DNA from: Pseudarthrobacter enclensis
GTDB taxonomy: Bacteria; Actinomycetota; Actinomycetes; Actinomycetales; Micrococcaceae
DNA length: 64,000 nt
NCBI RefSeq assembly: GCF_030811655.1
Contig: NZ_JAUSRE010000004.1
Coordinates: forward strand, 124,001 to 188,000
Direction: 5' to 3'
Position numbers and translations under genes: made by a program. Position 1 is the first letter of the stretch, and the number at the start of each line of letters is the position of its first letter. Positions 49,628 to 58,167 of the stretch are shown one piece after another. The notes below the pieces were generated by a model. That model worked only from the letters and a program-made list of their open reading frames with translations, was not told where the DNA came from and did no database searches.

Positions 49628-50725
49628 CTAGGAAGTCTTCTTGCCCCGGCCGGTCCGTGACCTGCCCGGGCCCGCCAACTGACGCTCCAGGCCATCAAGG
49701 TCAAGGCGCGTGTTCCAGGCCGCCCAGTCCTCCGGGCGCACTGAGGGCCTGCCCAGCAGGAAGCCCTGGCCGGCGCTGATGCCCAGCTCAGTCAGGGTCT
49801 TCAGCTCGCCCACCGTCTCAATGCCCTCGGCCACCAGGGTGATGCCGATCTGGTCGGTGAAGTCCACCAGGCAGGCGGCCAGGTCACGCTGGAGTCCGTC
49901 CTTGTCTACGTCGCCGATGACGTTGCGCCCCACCTTGAGGAAGTCCGGGCGCAGGTGGAGCATGCGGCTGAGTGCACCGGCCCCGGTGTGGGTATCGTCA
50001 ACAGCGATCCGCAGCCCCTGCTCCCGCAGCGGATTGATGGCGGAAATAAACTGCAGGTACTCCTCTTCCGGAATGTCCTCGGTCAATTCCAGGACCACCC
50101 GGTCAACGGACAGGTCAATGTGCTCGAACAGTTCCGGAAGCCGCGGATCCGTGCAGGACGTAGGGGAAATGTTGAGTGAGACATATAGGTTTTCCGGCAG
50201 GCCGCGGGCAGCAGCTGCCGCGGATCCGAGGGCAGAAAATTCAAGGTTTGCCCCGAGGCCCACGGCCGCGGCCTCGGCAAACCAAAGTTCAGCGGTGGCG
50301 CCGTCGTCGCTGACGAAGCGTGAGAGGGCTTCCACGCCGACCACCGTTTTTCCCTCCAGCCCGTAAATGGGTTGGAATGCTGTCATCAGCATCTGGTTTT
50401 CGAGCAGGGCACTGATCCGCGACATACTGCGGATCGCGTCCACCTGTTCGGCGAATTGGGGCGGCAGTGCGGGCGGCGTAAGGCGGATGTCGCGTGCCGG
50501 TTCCAACGAATCCGCCGTATTCGCCTCGCTGCGCCGGGTCTCCAGGAGATATTCCAGCAGGGCGCGTTCAGGCACGCCCGGATTCTCGTCGAGGCTGTTG
50601 CTCAACCGCTGCCGCACGGCGGCTCCCGCAGGATCCGTATCCGCCAGGACAGCGGCGATAATTCCCCATGCCTGTACCCGAACCGACATTAGCGACGCCC
50701 CCAGTTGACGAAGTAATGACCCCAT
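49628..50725 (-). CDS. EAL-domain protein (c-di-GMP phosphodiesterase-like)
   Basis: A 365-residue soluble protein. Residues about 1-90 form a helical region of unknown type. From about 112 an EAL domain runs: FQPIYGLEGKTVVGVEALSRF, NISPTSC, VVLELTEDI, VDDTHTGAG, LKVGRNV, VAEGIETVGEL and QGFLLGRP. The catalytic Glu, Asn, Glu, double Asp, Lys, Glu and Gln are present, but loop 6 (usually DDFGTGYSS) is the variant DDTHTGAG and the usual KxD after the Lys reads KVG. Hydrolysis of c-di-GMP is likely but less certain than in its neighbour. The start at 50725 or 50689 is undecided; neither has a good ribosome site. Confidence 0.82.
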   Translation of the reverse strand: MGSLLRQLGASLMSVRVQAWGIIAAVLADTDPAGAAVRQRLSNSLDENPGVPERALLEYLLETRRSEANTADSLEPARDIRLTPPALPPQFAEQVDAIRSMSRISALLENQMLMTAFQPIYGLEGKTVVGVEALSRFVSDDGATAELWFAEAAAVGLGANLEFSALGSAAAAARGLPENLYVSLNISPTSCTDPRLPELFEHIDLSVDRVVLELTEDIPEEEYLQFISAINPLREQGLRIAVDDTHTGAGALSRMLHLRPDFLKVGRNVIGDVDKDGLQRDLAACLVDFTDQIGITLVAEGIETVGELKTLTELGISAGQGFLLGRPSVRPEDWAAWNTRLDLDGLERQLAGPGRSRTGRGKKTS

Positions 50726-50860
50726 GGCCCAATAATGTTCAAATTTCCAAACGCCTTATAAAAGTACGGTGCTGCCAGAACTGAATTCCGCGGCGGCGAA
50801 AAACCCTGACACCGCACGCTGATCGTATAACGGCGGCTCCAAAAGCGCAGTAGTTTTGCG

Positions 50861-52411
50861 TTACTGGTCAGCGCTTTCCTGCTGGTCAGCAAGCAGTTCC
50901 GGGATCTGGTCCGGCGGAACGGGGCGGCTGAAGTAGTAGCCCTGCGCGCTGCGGCAGCCAAGGTCCCGCAGGATTTCCGCCTGTTCCGCCGTTTCAACGC
51001 CCTCCCAAACGGCTTCCAGGCCGCATGCCCGCACCAGTTGCAGCACCGCAGCCACCAGGGCCGGCTGGCTGGGATCGCTTTCCAGGCCGGTGATCAGCGA
51101 CCTGTCCACCTTGACCCGGTCAACGGGCAGCCGGCGAAGGTAGCTGATGGAGGAGTAACCGGTGCCGAAGTCGTCAATCTCGATGCCCACGCCCAGGCCG
51201 CGGAGGCCGCCCAGGGAATAGCGGTCGAGTTCGTTGCCTTTGACGATGGCCACTTCCGTCAGCTCCAGGACAACCTGCTGGGGCCGCACGCCGTTTTCCT
51301 GCAGGGTGTTCCGCACGTCCTCGATGAACTGCAGGCTCTGCAGGTCCGTGGCGGAGATGTTGACGCGGACGGAAAAGCTGCTGTCCACCAGCGACGCGTC
51401 GATCCAGGACCGCAGCTGCTTCACGGCCGTCCTGAGCACCCACAGCCCGAGTTCGGAGATCAGTCCCGCCTCTTCGGCCAGGGGAATGAACTCGTCGGGC
51501 ATGATGAAGCCGCGGGTGGGGTGGTCCCAGCGGACCAAGGCCTCGACGCCTTCGATCCGTCCGGTCTCCAGCTCCACCACCGGCTGGTAGTGCAGGCTCA
51601 GCGCATCATTCCTGATGGCGGCCCGCAGGTCATCGACCAGTTGGCTGCGGAGCCGCCGCATCAGCAGCAGCGCCGGCTCGAACCGGTGCAGCTTGTTCTG
51701 TCCTTCCGCCTTGGAGGCATACATGGCGACGTCGGCCTCCATCAGCATGTCCTCAGGGCTTTGGCCGTCGCTTCCCACGCTCAGTCCGATGCTGGCGCCG
51801 CAGCGGACGCTGCGGCCCGGCAGCTCGATGGGATCGTTGAGGGACGCAAGGATACGGTGCGCCACGATGGCAGCCTGGTCCGCCGACGCTGACGGCATGA
51901 CGATGGCGAATTCGTCGCCGCCCAGGCGGGCCACGACGTCGGACACCCGCACCGCTGTCCGCAGCCTTTCGCCTACGGTCACCAGCACCTGGTCGCCGGC
52001 GGTGTGGCCCAGGCTGTCGTTGATGGACTTGAACGCATCCAGGTCCATGAGCAGGATTGCCGGGCCGTCCTGCCCCGGTTCCCCGTCCGCTCCGGAGCGG
52101 GACCCGAGGGCAGTGCGGAGGGCCTCGATCAACGCGGACCGGTTGGCGAGCCCCGTCAGCGGGTCCTGCATGGCCATCTTCTGCATCTCGAGGTGCGCCT
52201 CGTGCAGGAGTTGGGTCCGCACCTGGACCCGCTGCTCGAGTTCCTCGTAGATGACCTGCAAGTCCTCGGCCAGCAGGTTGGTGCCCATGATGATCGCATC
52301 CAGTTCATCCCGGGCAGGGGAAACCTCAATGCGGGAGTTGAGGTCGCCGGAGGCAAGCCGGACTATGCCTTCCAGCAGCTGGGACAGCCGGGGGTCGTCG
52401 TTGGCAAACAC
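50861..52411 (-). CDS. GGDEF-EAL bifunctional c-di-GMP protein
   Basis: A 516-residue soluble protein. The N-terminal 80 residues are HAMP-like plus coiled coil (LASGDLNSRIEV, EELEQRVQVRTQLL) without a membrane segment. The GGDEF domain (DPLTGLANRSALIEAL, then ARLGGDEFAIVM near residue 165) keeps the active GGDEF, and an upstream RxxD inhibitory site was not found. The EAL domain has EALVRW near 290, VNISATDLQS, LELTEVAI, IDDFGTGYSS, VKVDRSLI and EGVETAEQAE, all intact. Both synthesis and hydrolysis of c-di-GMP are possible. GTG 52411 fits AAAGGAGG seven bases upstream better than GTG 52417. The histidine kinase stop is 20 bases away. Confidence 0.9.
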   Translation of the reverse strand: MFANDDPRLSQLLEGIVRLASGDLNSRIEVSPARDELDAIIMGTNLLAEDLQVIYEELEQRVQVRTQLLHEAHLEMQKMAMQDPLTGLANRSALIEALRTALGSRSGADGEPGQDGPAILLMDLDAFKSINDSLGHTAGDQVLVTVGERLRTAVRVSDVVARLGGDEFAIVMPSASADQAAIVAHRILASLNDPIELPGRSVRCGASIGLSVGSDGQSPEDMLMEADVAMYASKAEGQNKLHRFEPALLLMRRLRSQLVDDLRAAIRNDALSLHYQPVVELETGRIEGVEALVRWDHPTRGFIMPDEFIPLAEEAGLISELGLWVLRTAVKQLRSWIDASLVDSSFSVRVNISATDLQSLQFIEDVRNTLQENGVRPQQVVLELTEVAIVKGNELDRYSLGGLRGLGVGIEIDDFGTGYSSISYLRRLPVDRVKVDRSLITGLESDPSQPALVAAVLQLVRACGLEAVWEGVETAEQAEILRDLGCRSAQGYYFSRPVPPDQIPELLADQQESADQ

Positions 52412-52431
52412 CGCCACTCCTCCTTTGACGC

Positions 52432-54075
52432 CTAGTTGGCCAGGGCGCGGTCGGTGCCAAGGGGAAGGCTGACGGTGACCGTGGTCCCTGTGCCCAAGGT
52501 GGAGTCGACGTCGATCCGGCCGCCGTGGCGGTCCACGATGTCCTTGGAGATGGCGAGGCCCAGCCCGGTGCCGGGGATGGCGCCGTTCATGGCGTTCGAT
52601 GCCCGGTAAAACCTCGTGAAGACGTGGTTGATCTCATCGCTCGAGATGCCGATGCCGGTATCGGAGATCCGCACGGTGGCCCACTTGGACCCGTCCGGGG
52701 TGGCATGGGATTCGCTGCCCACCGCAATCCGTCCCCCGCTGGGCGTGAATTTGATGGCATTCGACACCAGGTTGGTGAACACCTGCTGCAGCTGCACTTC
52801 GTCGGCAAGGATTTCCGGATCCTCCGGTACCGGCTCCACGTCGATGGTCACGTTCTGGAGCGTGGCCAGGGGGCGGAGGGCCGCGGCCACCAGGTCAAGG
52901 GTCCGGCCAAGGCGCACCGGCGCAAGATGCATCTCCAGGGTGTCCAGGCCGCCCCGCGAGACGCTGAGCATGTCCTCGATGAGGGTCCGGAGCCGCTCGG
53001 TGTTGCGGACCACGATGTCCAGCATTTGGTGGACTTCCCTGGACACCGGATGCTCAGTGCTCTCCTGGATCATGTCCAGGTACGCCATGATCGAGGTCAG
53101 CGGTGTGCGCAGTTCGTGGTTGACCGTGGCCAGGAAGTCGGTCTTGGCCTTGTCCAGTTCCCGCAGCTGCTTGACCACCTGCTGCTGGCTGCTGATCAGG
53201 TGGCTTTGGATGAGCCCGTAGGCGGCGTTGCCGGCCACGTGCTGGATCAGCCCCAGCTCGGCGCTTGACCACGTCCGGGTCCGGTCCATCGCAGCGATCC
53301 AGATGATGCCCAGGGAGGAATTGCCCTCACCGATGGGCACCGCAAGCGTGGAAGCGGCGCCGGCGATCGCTGACACAGGCTTGTCGTATGCCAGGGACCC
53401 GGTCTCGGTCCCGTCCGCGGAGAGTGTTTCCGTCCCTGCCCAGAGCGCGTCCGCCGTGGCGCGGGCCGTGTCCTCGCCGGGAAGGGCCTCGGGCGGCAGC
53501 GCGGCCAGGCCGCGCCTGTGCCACGCCGCCCTGATCACCGGGACCCTGTGGTCCTCGAAAGTGGCCAGGACAACGTGGTCTGCCTTGAAGGTCCGGCCGA
53601 ACCCGGAGACCACGTGGTTGGCGATCTCCTGCGGATCGTTGGTGGCGCGGACGGCGGCGGAGACCTCACGCAGCTGCTCGCGAAGCCCTTCCGCCTCCTG
53701 CCGCGAGGCGCTGCGCCGCCTGACCTGGTCGATGAGGGCGGATGCCCGGTGCACCAGCTCCTTGGGGGCCGGCGGCTTGGTGATGCAGTCATGGACGCCG
53801 GGTGGATTGGCGGCGGCGATCTCCTTCGGGTTGTCCAGGTCCACCATCACCAGAACCGGGGCCTTGGACCGGACGGAGGACAAGCTGGCGTCCGCGACGA
53901 TAACGGAAGGCTCGACGGCGGCCAGCAGGCCAGCGAGGCCAGGGTCGTCGGTTGCTTCGAGGACGGTGTACCCGGCGTTGCGCAGCGCCTGTGCGTTAGC
54001 GGCGAGCCGGCCGGCGTCGGGATCGGCGACAACAGCGGTACGGGGCAGGCGGACGTCACTCGGCGCAGCCGTCAC
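52432..54075 (-). CDS. Soluble histidine kinase: degenerate receiver-GAF-HisKA-HATPase
   Basis: A 547-residue sensor kinase without membrane segments. Residues about 10-110 resemble a receiver domain (VVADPDAGRL, PSVIVADASLS, CITKPPAPKEL) but the loop after the putative phospho-Asp is shortened and the switch Thr/Ser is missing. A GAF domain follows (near 150-290). The HisKA box is FLATVNHELRTPLTS near residue 320, and the ATPase domain has N, G1 (ISDTGIGIS), and G2 (GTGLGLAISKDIV) boxes. GTG 54075 follows GGGAG by four bases. It heads a transcript with the GGDEF-EAL and EAL genes, so it likely feeds c-di-GMP control. Confidence 0.88.
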   Translation of the reverse strand: MTAAPSDVRLPRTAVVADPDAGRLAANAQALRNAGYTVLEATDDPGLAGLLAAVEPSVIVADASLSSVRSKAPVLVMVDLDNPKEIAAANPPGVHDCITKPPAPKELVHRASALIDQVRRRSASRQEAEGLREQLREVSAAVRATNDPQEIANHVVSGFGRTFKADHVVLATFEDHRVPVIRAAWHRRGLAALPPEALPGEDTARATADALWAGTETLSADGTETGSLAYDKPVSAIAGAASTLAVPIGEGNSSLGIIWIAAMDRTRTWSSAELGLIQHVAGNAAYGLIQSHLISSQQQVVKQLRELDKAKTDFLATVNHELRTPLTSIMAYLDMIQESTEHPVSREVHQMLDIVVRNTERLRTLIEDMLSVSRGGLDTLEMHLAPVRLGRTLDLVAAALRPLATLQNVTIDVEPVPEDPEILADEVQLQQVFTNLVSNAIKFTPSGGRIAVGSESHATPDGSKWATVRISDTGIGISSDEINHVFTRFYRASNAMNGAIPGTGLGLAISKDIVDRHGGRIDVDSTLGTGTTVTVSLPLGTDRALAN

Positions 54076-54242
54076 AGTGCTCCCTTCCCTCCCAGTTGAG
54101 TACATTCTAGGGGGACGCGTGCCCGGCGGGTCCACTTCGTTGGACCCGCCGGGCATCTCCCTTGGCATCAACCCGGGATGTGGCGCGCCGTAACGTAACC
54201 CAAGGTGCAGCTTCGGCCGGGGAGGGAACATATATTTGACCC

Positions 54243-55064
54243 GTGTCCGCAGCAAAGTCAACGTCCTCCGCCTGGCAGAAATACCTGATGATCCCCAAGC
54301 TCGTCAGGCTGTCGCGGCGCGCCCCGAAGGACCGGCACAAGGCGTGGGACAAGTACTGGGCTGGCATCAGTACTACCGGGCCCGGCGGTGAGGTCCTGTG
54401 GGACTCGGGCAGCGACCACGAGTTCCTTGGCTACAAGGACACCCTGCTGCGCCACCTTGACCCCGCGCTTCCCGTAGTGGACATAGGCTGCGGCCATGGC
54501 AGCTTCACCCGGGCGCTCGCCGGGATCTTTCCCCGGGTCATCGGCGTGGATGTCTCACCCCACGCGGTTGCAAGGGCCGCCGCGGAGCCGCAGGGGACCG
54601 GCAACACCACCTACGAAGCGCGGGACATGACGGCAGCGGGCGCGGGCGCGGCACTGGCGGAATCCATCCAGGCCGCTGCCGACGGAGCCAATGTGTTCAT
54701 CCGGGGCGTCCTGCACGTCCTTGACCCGGCCCACCAGGTGGCGCTGGTGGAAAACCTGCTGCAGCTTGCGGGCCGCCGCGGCACAGTCTTCATGGCTGAA
54801 ACGAACTTCCATGGCAACCCTGTGGAATATGTCTCGCACCTCGGCGCCAGCACACGCGGCATTCCGGCACCGTTGGAACTGGCCATCCGCGGACTCCCCA
54901 TGCCAGGGCACTTCGGTCCGGCAGAACGCGAACGCGCGTTCCCGGCGTCGGACTGGGAACTCCTTGAGGACGGCCAGGTGGCCATCGAAACCAACCCCGT
55001 GACCGGTGTCCCGGGACAGGACCGGGTGCCCGGTTACTACGCCGTGGTCCGCCCCCGCCACTAA
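54243..55064 (+). CDS. Class I SAM-dependent methyltransferase
   Basis: A 273-residue methyltransferase. Motif I VVDIGCGHGSFTRAL (near residue 80) binds SAM, with VIGVDVSPHAVARA as motif II and NVFIRGVLHVL as motif IV. The first 45 residues are basic with several Trp/Tyr and no membrane segment. GTG 54243 starts close to the sequence ATATATTTGACCC, so it may be nearly leaderless from a promoter there. The substrate is unknown; small-molecule or lipid methylation is usual in this broad family. It is divergent from the histidine kinase gene. Confidence 0.85.
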   Translation: MSAAKSTSSAWQKYLMIPKLVRLSRRAPKDRHKAWDKYWAGISTTGPGGEVLWDSGSDHEFLGYKDTLLRHLDPALPVVDIGCGHGSFTRALAGIFPRVIGVDVSPHAVARAAAEPQGTGNTTYEARDMTAAGAGAALAESIQAAADGANVFIRGVLHVLDPAHQVALVENLLQLAGRRGTVFMAETNFHGNPVEYVSHLGASTRGIPAPLELAIRGLPMPGHFGPAERERAFPASDWELLEDGQVAIETNPVTGVPGQDRVPGYYAVVRPRH

Positions 55065-55186
55065 CCGGAAGACGCCCGGTGCACCCGGCTCCGTCCATTG
55101 CCGCACACTTTGCCCATCTCCCCGCAGGCACGCCGCAGACCACCCGTGTTCCCCTTGACAGGGGGCCGTGGCTGGAGGCTCCATGG

Positions 55187-55199
55187 TAAGTAGACTTAC
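55187..55199. promoter_or_regulatory. TMAG-N4-CTTA palindrome, site 2
   Basis: TAAGTAGACTTAC, inside the perfect 6-2-6 palindrome GTAAGT-AG-ACTTAC (55186-55199), about 48 bases upstream of the TTG start at 55247. A TTGACA at 55155-55160 lies upstream but has no -10 at standard spacing. Confidence 0.55.
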
Positions 55200-55246
55200 T
55201 AGTTGATGGGTGAGAGGGGGCCGCGTACATCACGGAAGGACATGGT

Positions 55247-55429
55247 TTGACACGGCAACTCCCGCAAAACCCAACTTCATTCACCAGGAACAACGCAGCG
55301 ACGGCGCCAATCCACTTCTTCCGGGTGGAGGACCCCAGCCCGGAAGACGCCCAAGCCGCACCCGCGCCCCAGCGTTTTGCAGGCGCCGGAATTATCTTCG
55401 GCTCCGCAGCCCTCCGCCGAGGCGCATGA
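55247..55429 (+). CDS. Small protein with TTG start, unknown function (60 aa)
   Basis: A 60-residue protein starting at TTG 55247, supported by a GGAAGGA ribosome site six bases upstream. It begins MTRQLPQNPTSFTRNNAATA, contains FFRVEDPSPEDAQAAPAPQRF and ends GIIFGSAALRRGA. There is no ATG or GTG alternative in frame near the site. The two Phe-rich patches and proline-rich middle give no family match that I recognise. It is followed 15 bases after its stop by the 146-residue gene, so the two are likely cotranscribed under the palindrome at 55187. Confidence 0.6.
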   Translation: MTRQLPQNPTSFTRNNAATAPIHFFRVEDPSPEDAQAAPAPQRFAGAGIIFGSAALRRGA

Positions 55430-55444
55430 CCTTCAGGAAATACC

Positions 55445-55885
55445 ATGAGCAATCTCATTCCGTCCGGCGCACTCCGCCGGATGCTGCTGCCCCCCACCTA
55501 TGGGCGGCACGTCACCTCCGCCACCGAATTCACCATTTTGTCCGTGGAGGTGTGGGCCTCCGGGCTGGTGGTCAACATCCACCTGCCCTCGGATGGCGCG
55601 CCCCAACCCCGCCTTGTCCTGCAGGACCACTTCGGGACTGAATACCGGCTGCAGGACTCGGCCACCCTTGGGTCCCGCAACCTGCAGGTGTTTACCCCGT
55701 CGGTGCCGCCCGGCACCAGGAGCCTCACCATCAGGTCTGCGGACGACCCCGCTGGCCGCCCCGTGGTGACCTTCGCAGTCCCCCTGATGGCCGTCCCTGA
55801 AGCTTCCGGGGAGGCGGCAGTCCGCCGTTTCGCTCCCGACACCGAAAACGAGCCTTACCAGGACGACCTCCGCCGCCCCGCCTAA
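55445..55885 (+). CDS. Protein of unknown function, probable beta-sandwich (146 aa)
   Basis: A 146-residue soluble protein. The middle (residues 25-115) alternates hydrophobic residues in the manner of a beta-sandwich: TEFTILSVEVWASGLVV, PRLVLQDHFGTEY, TRSLTIRSADDP, PVVTFAVPLM. The ending is charged (RRFAPDTENEPYQDDL). No signal peptide, no membrane segment. I do not recognise the family. An AGGAAA site precedes ATG 55445. It lies between the TTG-start small gene and an SDR and is in the same direction as both. Confidence 0.65.
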   Translation: MSNLIPSGALRRMLLPPTYGRHVTSATEFTILSVEVWASGLVVNIHLPSDGAPQPRLVLQDHFGTEYRLQDSATLGSRNLQVFTPSVPPGTRSLTIRSADDPAGRPVVTFAVPLMAVPEASGEAAVRRFAPDTENEPYQDDLRRPA

Positions 55886-55903
55886 CCCATCGAAAGGCCC
55901 GCC

Positions 55904-56713
55904 ATGCCGGACACCAGCGACTTTGCCCCCACCACCGCCATTGTCACCGCCTCCGACTCGGGAATCGGCAAGGCCACCGCCGTGGCACTCGCCCGCGCCG
56001 GAATGGATGTTGGCGTCACCTGGCACTCAGACAAGGAAGGTGCGGAAGGTACGGCGGAGGAAATCCGCGGCCTGGGCCGCAAAGCGGTGGTCCGCCGCCT
56101 GGATACCACCGAACTCCGGGAGGCCGCGGGCGTAATCGACGAGCTTGCCGGGGAACTGGGGGGCCTCGATGTCTTCGTGAACAACGCCGGCACCGGTGCA
56201 AGCACAAGATTCCTGGATATGGGCATCGAGGACTGGATGAAGATCCTGGACACGAACCTCAATGGCGCCTTCGTCTGCCTGCAGGCAGCGGCACGCCGCA
56301 TGGTCAACGCCGGACGGGGCGGCCGGCTGGTGGCCGTCTCCAGCGTGCACGAGTTCCAGCCCCGCGTGGGATCGTCCGCCTACGATGCGTCCAAGCACGG
56401 CCTGGGCGGCCTCATGAAGACGCTGGCACTGGAGCTGGGGCAGTACGGCATTACGGCCAATACCGTGGCCCCGGGCGAGATCGCCACCCCCATGACGGGG
56501 CAGGAGGACCAGGACCCCACGACGACGCAGCGGCCTGGGGTGCCGCTCGGACGGCCCGGGCACGCGCGCGAGATCGCCGACGTCATAGCGTTCCTCGCCT
56601 CGCCGGCGTCCAGTTATGTGACGGGTGCGGCCTGGGTGGTGGACGGCGGGATGCTGCAGATGGGCCCGCAGGCAGGGTCGCACCTCACCAGCAACGACTG
56701 GCGCGAAGCGTAG
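55904..56713 (+). CDS. Short-chain dehydrogenase/reductase (3-oxoacyl/glucose dehydrogenase-like)
   Basis: A 269-residue classical SDR. The cofactor motif TASDSGIGKATAVAL is at residues 15-29, NNAG near 92, catalytic Ser in VAVSSVHEF near 144, YDASK near 158 and the C-terminal PGEIATPMT/VTGAAWVVDGG segments. The active site (Ser, Tyr, Lys) is intact. It resembles SDRs acting on sugars or sugar alcohols. ATG 55904 has GAAAGG upstream. The gene follows the 146-residue gene by 18 bases, so it may be in one transcript with it; the glycerate kinase follows after 100 bases. Confidence 0.88.
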   Translation: MPDTSDFAPTTAIVTASDSGIGKATAVALARAGMDVGVTWHSDKEGAEGTAEEIRGLGRKAVVRRLDTTELREAAGVIDELAGELGGLDVFVNNAGTGASTRFLDMGIEDWMKILDTNLNGAFVCLQAAARRMVNAGRGGRLVAVSSVHEFQPRVGSSAYDASKHGLGGLMKTLALELGQYGITANTVAPGEIATPMTGQEDQDPTTTQRPGVPLGRPGHAREIADVIAFLASPASSYVTGAAWVVDGGMLQMGPQAGSHLTSNDWREA

Positions 56714-56813
56714 GGGGTCGCCGGAACCTGGCTCCGGTCCGGACGCCAGCCCGCAGGTCCATATCGCGGATCCGGCAAGCCCTTTCCCTGGTCCGGCTGG
56801 CATGATGGAGCGC

Positions 56814-57938
56814 ATGCGCATTCTTATCGCCCCGGACAAGTTCAAGGGGTCCCTCACCGCAGCTGAAGCTGCCGCGGCCATCGCCGAAGGCGCGCTGCGG
56901 GTGTACCCGGACGCCGTTGCCACCCAGTTCCCCATTGCCGACGGCGGCGAGGGCACCCTGGAAGCGGCCGTCGCAGCCGGCTACGAAGAGCGGCTGAACG
57001 CCGTGGTGGGACCCATCCTGGCCCCCGTGGGCGCTGCCTGGGCCATCCACAAGGCGGGCGGCGGCAAGGTCACGGCGGTTATCGAAACAGCCCAGGCGTC
57101 CGGTCTGGCCGACATGGAGCCGACCCCGGCCAACTCATTGCGGGCACACAGTTACGGCTGCGGCCAGCTCATCGCCGCCGCCCTCGACGCCGGCGCCACC
57201 GAAATCGTCCTGGGCCTGGGCGGATCGGCCATGACCGACGGCGGCAGCGGCGCCCTGCGGGCCCTGGGCCTGAAACCCCTGGACTCCGCCGGGAACGTGG
57301 TGCCCCTGGGCGGTGGTTCCCTGGCCGACGTGGTCGCCCTCGACACGACGGGCCTGGACCCGCGGCTGTCCGCCGCCACCTTCCGCATTGCCGTGGACGT
57401 ACGCAACCCCCTGTACGGGCCAACCGGCGCCGCGCACGTTTTCGCCCAGCAAAAGGGGGCGGACCAGGACGCCGTGGAAATGCTCGACGCCGGGCTTCGC
57501 AACTGGGCATCAGTGCTGCGGGAAGCAACGGGGCGGGACGTGAACGTCCCCGGTGCGGGCGCCGCCGGCGGCTTCCCGGCGTCGTTCCTTGCCTTTACCA
57601 ATGCCACGCTGGAAGGCGGCTTCGCGCTGGTGGCCGGCTTGACCGGTCTGGCAGGCCAGTTGGACCAGGCAGACCTGGTCATCACCGGCGAAGGGTCCAT
57701 GGATTCGCAGTCGCTGACCGGAAAGGCCCCGATCGCGCTCGCCGACGCGGCCCGTGAACGGGGCATTCCTGTCATCGTGGTGGCGGGCAGGATCCTGGTG
57801 ACCCTTGAGGATCTCGCCGGACACGGTGTGGTCGGCGCGGCGCAGCTGCTGGACGTCGCCTCAAGCCCGGAAGACGCCGTGGCAAACGCCGGCAAGTACC
57901 TGGCCTGGGCCACAAGCCAGGTACTCGAAGGCGCCTAG
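56814..57938 (+). CDS. glxK: Glycerate kinase (glycerate 2- or 3-kinase, GlxK type)
   Basis: A 374-residue type I/II bacterial glycerate kinase. The start MRILIAPDKFKGSLTAAEA is the family N-terminus, with PIADGGEGTLEA near residue 45, LGLGGSAMTDGGSGALRALG near 130-149, RNPLYGPTGAAHVFAQQKGA near 200 (in part) and VITGEGSMDSQSLTGKAP near 290. It phosphorylates D-glycerate from ATP. Upstream Mets at 56802 and 56805 are alternatives without better signals; 56814 matches the family start. It can use glycerate from the GH63 enzyme product at 34693 or from glycolate metabolism. Confidence 0.9.
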   Translation: MRILIAPDKFKGSLTAAEAAAAIAEGALRVYPDAVATQFPIADGGEGTLEAAVAAGYEERLNAVVGPILAPVGAAWAIHKAGGGKVTAVIETAQASGLADMEPTPANSLRAHSYGCGQLIAAALDAGATEIVLGLGGSAMTDGGSGALRALGLKPLDSAGNVVPLGGGSLADVVALDTTGLDPRLSAATFRIAVDVRNPLYGPTGAAHVFAQQKGADQDAVEMLDAGLRNWASVLREATGRDVNVPGAGAAGGFPASFLAFTNATLEGGFALVAGLTGLAGQLDQADLVITGEGSMDSQSLTGKAPIALADAARERGIPVIVVAGRILVTLEDLAGHGVVGAAQLLDVASSPEDAVANAGKYLAWATSQVLEGA

Positions 57939-57989
57939 CAGGCGGGGTCGCCAGCCCACGATGGTGGTGTTGCGTCGGCGCGCCTTCGG

Positions 57990-58167
57990 CGCCGGTTCCG
58001 CAGTGGGGTTCAGCGACAGGCTTCGATTCAGGGGACCCCTTTTCCCGAAGGTGGACCGCTGCACCCACCAGGACCGCCTACGTGGCCATCCCAACGAAAA
58101 AAGCGAGGACCAGGCCTGCGTTGGCCAGCAGCAGGCCGTGTTCCCTGGCCCGTTTACGTATCCTCAC
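57990..58167 (-). pseudogene. Remnant of a DUF6766-like membrane protein gene
   Basis: A GTG at 58167 overlaps the stop of the DUF6328 gene as GTGA and opens VRIRKRAREHGLLLANAGLV, then AFFVGMAT and a TAG at 58080-58078. In the same frame after the TAG the sequence continues AVLVGAAVHLREKGSPESKP, then VAEPHCGTG. From memory, DUF6766 proteins start with a helix of the first type and end with a helix followed by xLRQKGSPESKPVxxPH, about 200 residues in all. Here only the two ends remain, joined around a stop, so an internal deletion is likely. The family call is from pattern memory; the remnant's left limit is approximate. Confidence 0.6.

Noticed and set aside
52432..54261. Histidine kinase start at 54261
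   Set aside because: The extra residues lie over the divergent methyltransferase start and are Pro/Arg rich; GTG 54075 has a strong ribosome site.
57772..58068. 98-codon minus-strand open frame as a real gene
   Set aside because: Only its first part resembles the DUF6766 C-terminus; the rest runs antisense into glycerate kinase.
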